NCBI GenBank assembly: GCA_947311455.1
Contig: CAMZKY010000124.1
Coordinates: 1-8,063, forward strand
From: an uncultured Marinosulfonomonas sp.
Lineage (GTDB): Bacteria > Pseudomonadota > Alphaproteobacteria > Rhodobacterales > Rhodobacteraceae
Direction of reading: 5' to 3'
DNA: 8,063 nucleotides
Shown: piece by piece, positions 6,181-8,063 of the stretch
Position numbering within the stretch: the first letter of the stretch is position 1
How the letters are laid out: each line of letters starts with the position of its first letter
Translations under genes and position numbers: made by a program
Notes under the pieces: model-generated
Databases searched by the model: none
What the model saw: only the letters and a program-made list of their open reading frames with translations
Told to the model about the DNA's origin: nothing

Positions 6181-7367
6181 TCTAACAAAAGCTCCCGCAG
6201 AATAGCGTTCAGGATAGGGCGGCCTGTGGGGGATACAATCAGGTAGCCTGATCTGGTACTAACCAAATCTAACTCTGTTAAGTGATTGATTTTAGTCATA
6301 AAATCATCTCTTAACAGATGATCAGGAAAGCGGCTTAGGTCAATTCCTGTTTGTTTACGAAGCCCCATCATTATGTATTCATTTGCCTGATCCTTAGGGC
6401 TTAAGCGTTCCCTAAGATTTTCGCCGGAACCAGAATTTTGAACCAGATTTAGCCATTCGTTGGGCATCAAAGGTGTTTCGGTCGCATATCGCTGACTGTT
6501 TATCGTAATGCGCCCATGCGCGCCGGGGCCGATGCCAACATAATCGCCCGCGTCCCAATAGACCAAATTGTGAATCGATTCCTGACCCCGCTTCGCGTGG
6601 TTGGAAATTTCATAGGCGGAAAACCCTGCAGATTCACAAATATCTTGGGTAAGTTCATACATATCAGCGGATATGTCTTCGTTAGGTAGACCGGGAAGTT
6701 TGCCATTTCTATGGCGTGCACCGAAGGCAGTGTTGGGTTCGATCGTTAGTTGATATAAAGATAGATGAGAGGATTGTAGGGAAATTGCCTCTTTTAGTTC
6801 TTTTTCCCAATCTTTCAGTGTCTGATTTTGGCGGGCGTAGATTAGATCGAAACTCATGCGAGGGAAGATATCTTGGGCAAGGTCAATTGCGTTTCGTGCT
6901 TCTTTTACTGAATGTAGGCGGCCCAGTTTTTGTAAATCGGGGTTATTTAGTGCCTGAACGCCGATTGACACACGATTTACGCCCGCATCACGAAATCCAT
7001 GAAAGCGGGCGGCTTCGACTGACGTTGGATTTGCCTCTAGAGTGATTTCGATGGTGTTGGAAAAATTCCAAACCTGCGCGGCCTTTTCGATGATCTTTGC
7101 AATCAGATCAGGATTCATCAGGCTGGGGGTGCCGCCACCAAAAAAAATTGATTTTAGTTTTCTTGGGCCAAGTTCGTGACCAACTCTTTCTATTTCACGG
7201 CAGTAGGCCTCTGCCCATCTAGATTGATCAATGCTGTTCGAAACATGCGAATTGAAATCACAATAGGGGCATTTGGATTGGCAGAAAGGCCAGTGAAAAT
7301 ACAAGCCAAATCCGGCTGATTGCCAGACTTCAGGCAAAACAGCCACTGACCAGCTTGGCAAAGGCAT
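6177..7367 (-). CDS. hemW: Radical SAM haem chaperone HemW (HemN-like)
   Basis: HemW is a radical-SAM-family haem-binding protein that delivers haem to respiratory enzymes in characterised homologues; it is often misnamed coproporphyrinogen III oxidase. The 396-residue frame has HWPFCQSKCPYCDF with the iron-sulfur motif Cys29-x3-Cys33-x2-Cys36. This is followed by Asp-Phe, not the Gly-Cys of true HemN. Next come FFGGGTPSLM (77-84), a TIM-barrel core with EANPTSVE and RVSIGVQALN, then YEISNHAKRG and HNLVYW (266-271) with YVGIGPGAHG typical of HemW. A small winged-helix-like C-terminus completes the protein. The start is uncertain. ATG 7367 is the only ATG upstream of the cysteine motif, but it overlaps rdgB by 38 nt. 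TTG 7337 would give MPEVWQSAGFGLYFHW, closer to the short N-terminus of relatives, with an 8-nt overlap and 386 residues. Neither has a clear Shine-Dalgarno. Confidence 0.94.
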   Translation of the reverse strand: MPLPSWSVAVLPEVWQSAGFGLYFHWPFCQSKCPYCDFNSHVSNSIDQSRWAEAYCREIERVGHELGPRKLKSIFFGGGTPSLMNPDLIAKIIEKAAQVWNFSNTIEITLEANPTSVEAARFHGFRDAGVNRVSIGVQALNNPDLQKLGRLHSVKEARNAIDLAQDIFPRMSFDLIYARQNQTLKDWEKELKEAISLQSSHLSLYQLTIEPNTAFGARHRNGKLPGLPNEDISADMYELTQDICESAGFSAYEISNHAKRGQESIHNLVYWDAGDYVGIGPGAHGRITINSQRYATETPLMPNEWLNLVQNSGSGENLRERLSPKDQANEYIMMGLRKQTGIDLSRFPDHLLRDDFMTKINHLTELDLVSTRSGYLIVSPTGRPILNAILRELLLD

Positions 7368-7938
7368 CAGCGCGGTGGCTGATTTCTTTTTTCAAAACTG
7401 GGTCCATTTCACCAAAAGTTTCGGTTTTCCCCTTTGGCAGGAAAATTGGATCAAACCCGAACCCAAGTTTGCCGCGCATTGGCCAAACAATGCGCCCTTC
7501 GACGCGGCCCTCAAATATTTCATCGTGCCCATCCGGCCAAGCAAGGCAAAGAGTGCAGTTAAACGCGGCGGTTCTTGGTTCTGGCGCGTTCTTATCCTCA
7601 AGCAAATTCCAAACTTTGGTCATGGCCATTGGGAAATCACGTCCATTTTCTGTTTCTGCCCAATCGGCGGTATAAACACCGGGCGCACCGTCTAGTGCGT
7701 CAACGGTAATGCCGCTATCATCCGAAAGGGTGGGAAACCCGCTTTTCTGCGCGGCGTAATGGGCTTTGATCCGGGCGTTTCCGGTGAATGTGTCTTCGGT
7801 TTCTTCGGGTTCGTCGAAACCCAATTCACCTGCAGAAACCACATTTGTGCCAAAAGGCAACAACAGCTCTTTTATCTCGCGTAGTTTGCCCGCGTTATGG
7901 GTAGCTATAACAAGCGTTGATTCCGAAAATTTACGCAT
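7330..7938 (-). CDS. rdgB: dITP/XTP pyrophosphatase (non-canonical purine NTP pyrophosphatase, RdgB/HAM1 family)
   Basis: This enzyme hydrolyses dITP, ITP and XTP to monophosphates and pyrophosphate, clearing deaminated purines from the nucleotide pool in the cytoplasm. At 202 residues it matches the family (~197). It carries the N-terminal nucleotide-binding ATHNAGKLREI (12-22), EETEDTFTGNARIKA, the catalytic/metal segment LSDDSGITVDALDGAPGVY with SDDSG at 72-76, GFGFDPIF at 159-166 and SHRADAFAKL from 187. The gene begins immediately after the rph stop (contiguous TAAATG, no gap), and its 3' end lies under the hemW start. No strong Shine-Dalgarno precedes ATG 7938, so it probably relies on coupling to rph translation. 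The rph-rdgB pairing is common in bacteria and supports the call. Confidence 0.96.
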   Translation of the reverse strand: MRKFSESTLVIATHNAGKLREIKELLLPFGTNVVSAGELGFDEPEETEDTFTGNARIKAHYAAQKSGFPTLSDDSGITVDALDGAPGVYTADWAETENGRDFPMAMTKVWNLLEDKNAPEPRTAAFNCTLCLAWPDGHDEIFEGRVEGRIVWPMRGKLGFGFDPIFLPKGKTETFGEMDPVLKKEISHRADAFAKLVSGCFA

Positions 7939-8063
7939 TTAGACAATCGCAGCCAATTGTGCAGCCACCAGTTCATCAACGCCTTTTTCAGCAAGATCAA
8001 GCATCTGGTTCATTTGATCGCGAGAAAAGGTTGAACCTTCGGCTGACATCTGGATTTCGATCA
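7939..8063 (-). CDS. rph: Ribonuclease PH, C-terminal end (5' part outside window)
   Basis: RNase PH is the phosphorolytic 3'-exonuclease that trims tRNA precursors. Only about 40 C-terminal residues fall in the window. Read on the minus strand they give EIQMSAEGSTFSRDQMNQM, then LDLAEKGVDELVAAQLAAIV and TAA at 7941-7939. The AEGSTFSR block and the LAEKGVDELVAAQ tail are the recognisable end of the family. The catalytic phosphate-binding residues lie beyond the window. The stop abuts the rdgB ATG with no gap, so the two are almost certainly co-translated. The piece is short, so identity rests on the tail motif plus the rdgB context. Confidence 0.9.
   Translation of the reverse strand, partial: IEIQMSAEGSTFSRDQMNQMLDLAEKGVDELVAAQLAAIV

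Noticed and set aside
6177..7367. Oxygen-independent coproporphyrinogen III oxidase (HemN).
   Set aside because: The cysteine motif is followed by Asp-Phe rather than the Gly-Cys of HemN, the protein is shorter, and HNLVYW/GIGPGAHG is the HemW pattern.
1..8063. Replication origin (oriC) inside the window.
   Set aside because: parS and parAB suggest the origin is near, but I saw no cluster of DnaA boxes and no AT-rich non-coding region; the window is coding almost throughout.

Overview
This window is a conserved chromosomal housekeeping block of an alphaproteobacterium, most likely a Rhodobacterales (Roseobacter-like) species of moderate GC. That placement rests on gene order (rho, mnmE, mnmG, rsmG, parA, parB, then hemW, rdgB and rph on the opposite strand) and on two canonical 16-bp parS sites set into the 5' ends of mnmG and rsmG. 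The order is inferred from memory of related genomes, not from a database search, so the family-level assignment is tentative.

Layout. Plus strand, 1-6180: the 3' part of rho (termination factor), mnmE and mnmG (the two subunits of the tRNA wobble-uridine cmnm5U modification enzyme), rsmG (16S rRNA G527 N7-methyltransferase), parA and parB (chromosome segregation ATPase and CTP-dependent parS-binding clamp). These genes are packed with gaps of 31 nt or less and two 8-nt overlaps (mnmG/rsmG and rsmG/parA), so they read as one co-transcribed and partly translationally coupled unit. Minus strand, 8063-6177: the 3' end of rph (RNase PH), rdgB (dITP/XTP pyrophosphatase) and hemW (radical-SAM haem chaperone), also abutting or overlapping. 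The two units converge and their stop codons overlap by 4 nt at 6177-6180.

How the parts work together. MnmE-MnmG and RsmG tune decoding on the tRNA and rRNA sides. ParA-ParB together with the two in-window parS sites form an origin-segregation module, which implies that the window lies close to oriC. No DnaA-box cluster or other origin was seen inside it. There are no RNA genes, mobile elements, CRISPR arrays, long repeats or non-coding stretches over 31 nt.

I found no novel biological system here. The points most worth a second look are local. The parS site at 1995-2010 contains the preferred GTG start codon of mnmG at its centre. The same palindrome is read in a different frame inside rsmG. 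MnmE has a G4 motif lacking the usual Asn. The two operons run into each other with overlapping stop codons and no visible intrinsic terminator.
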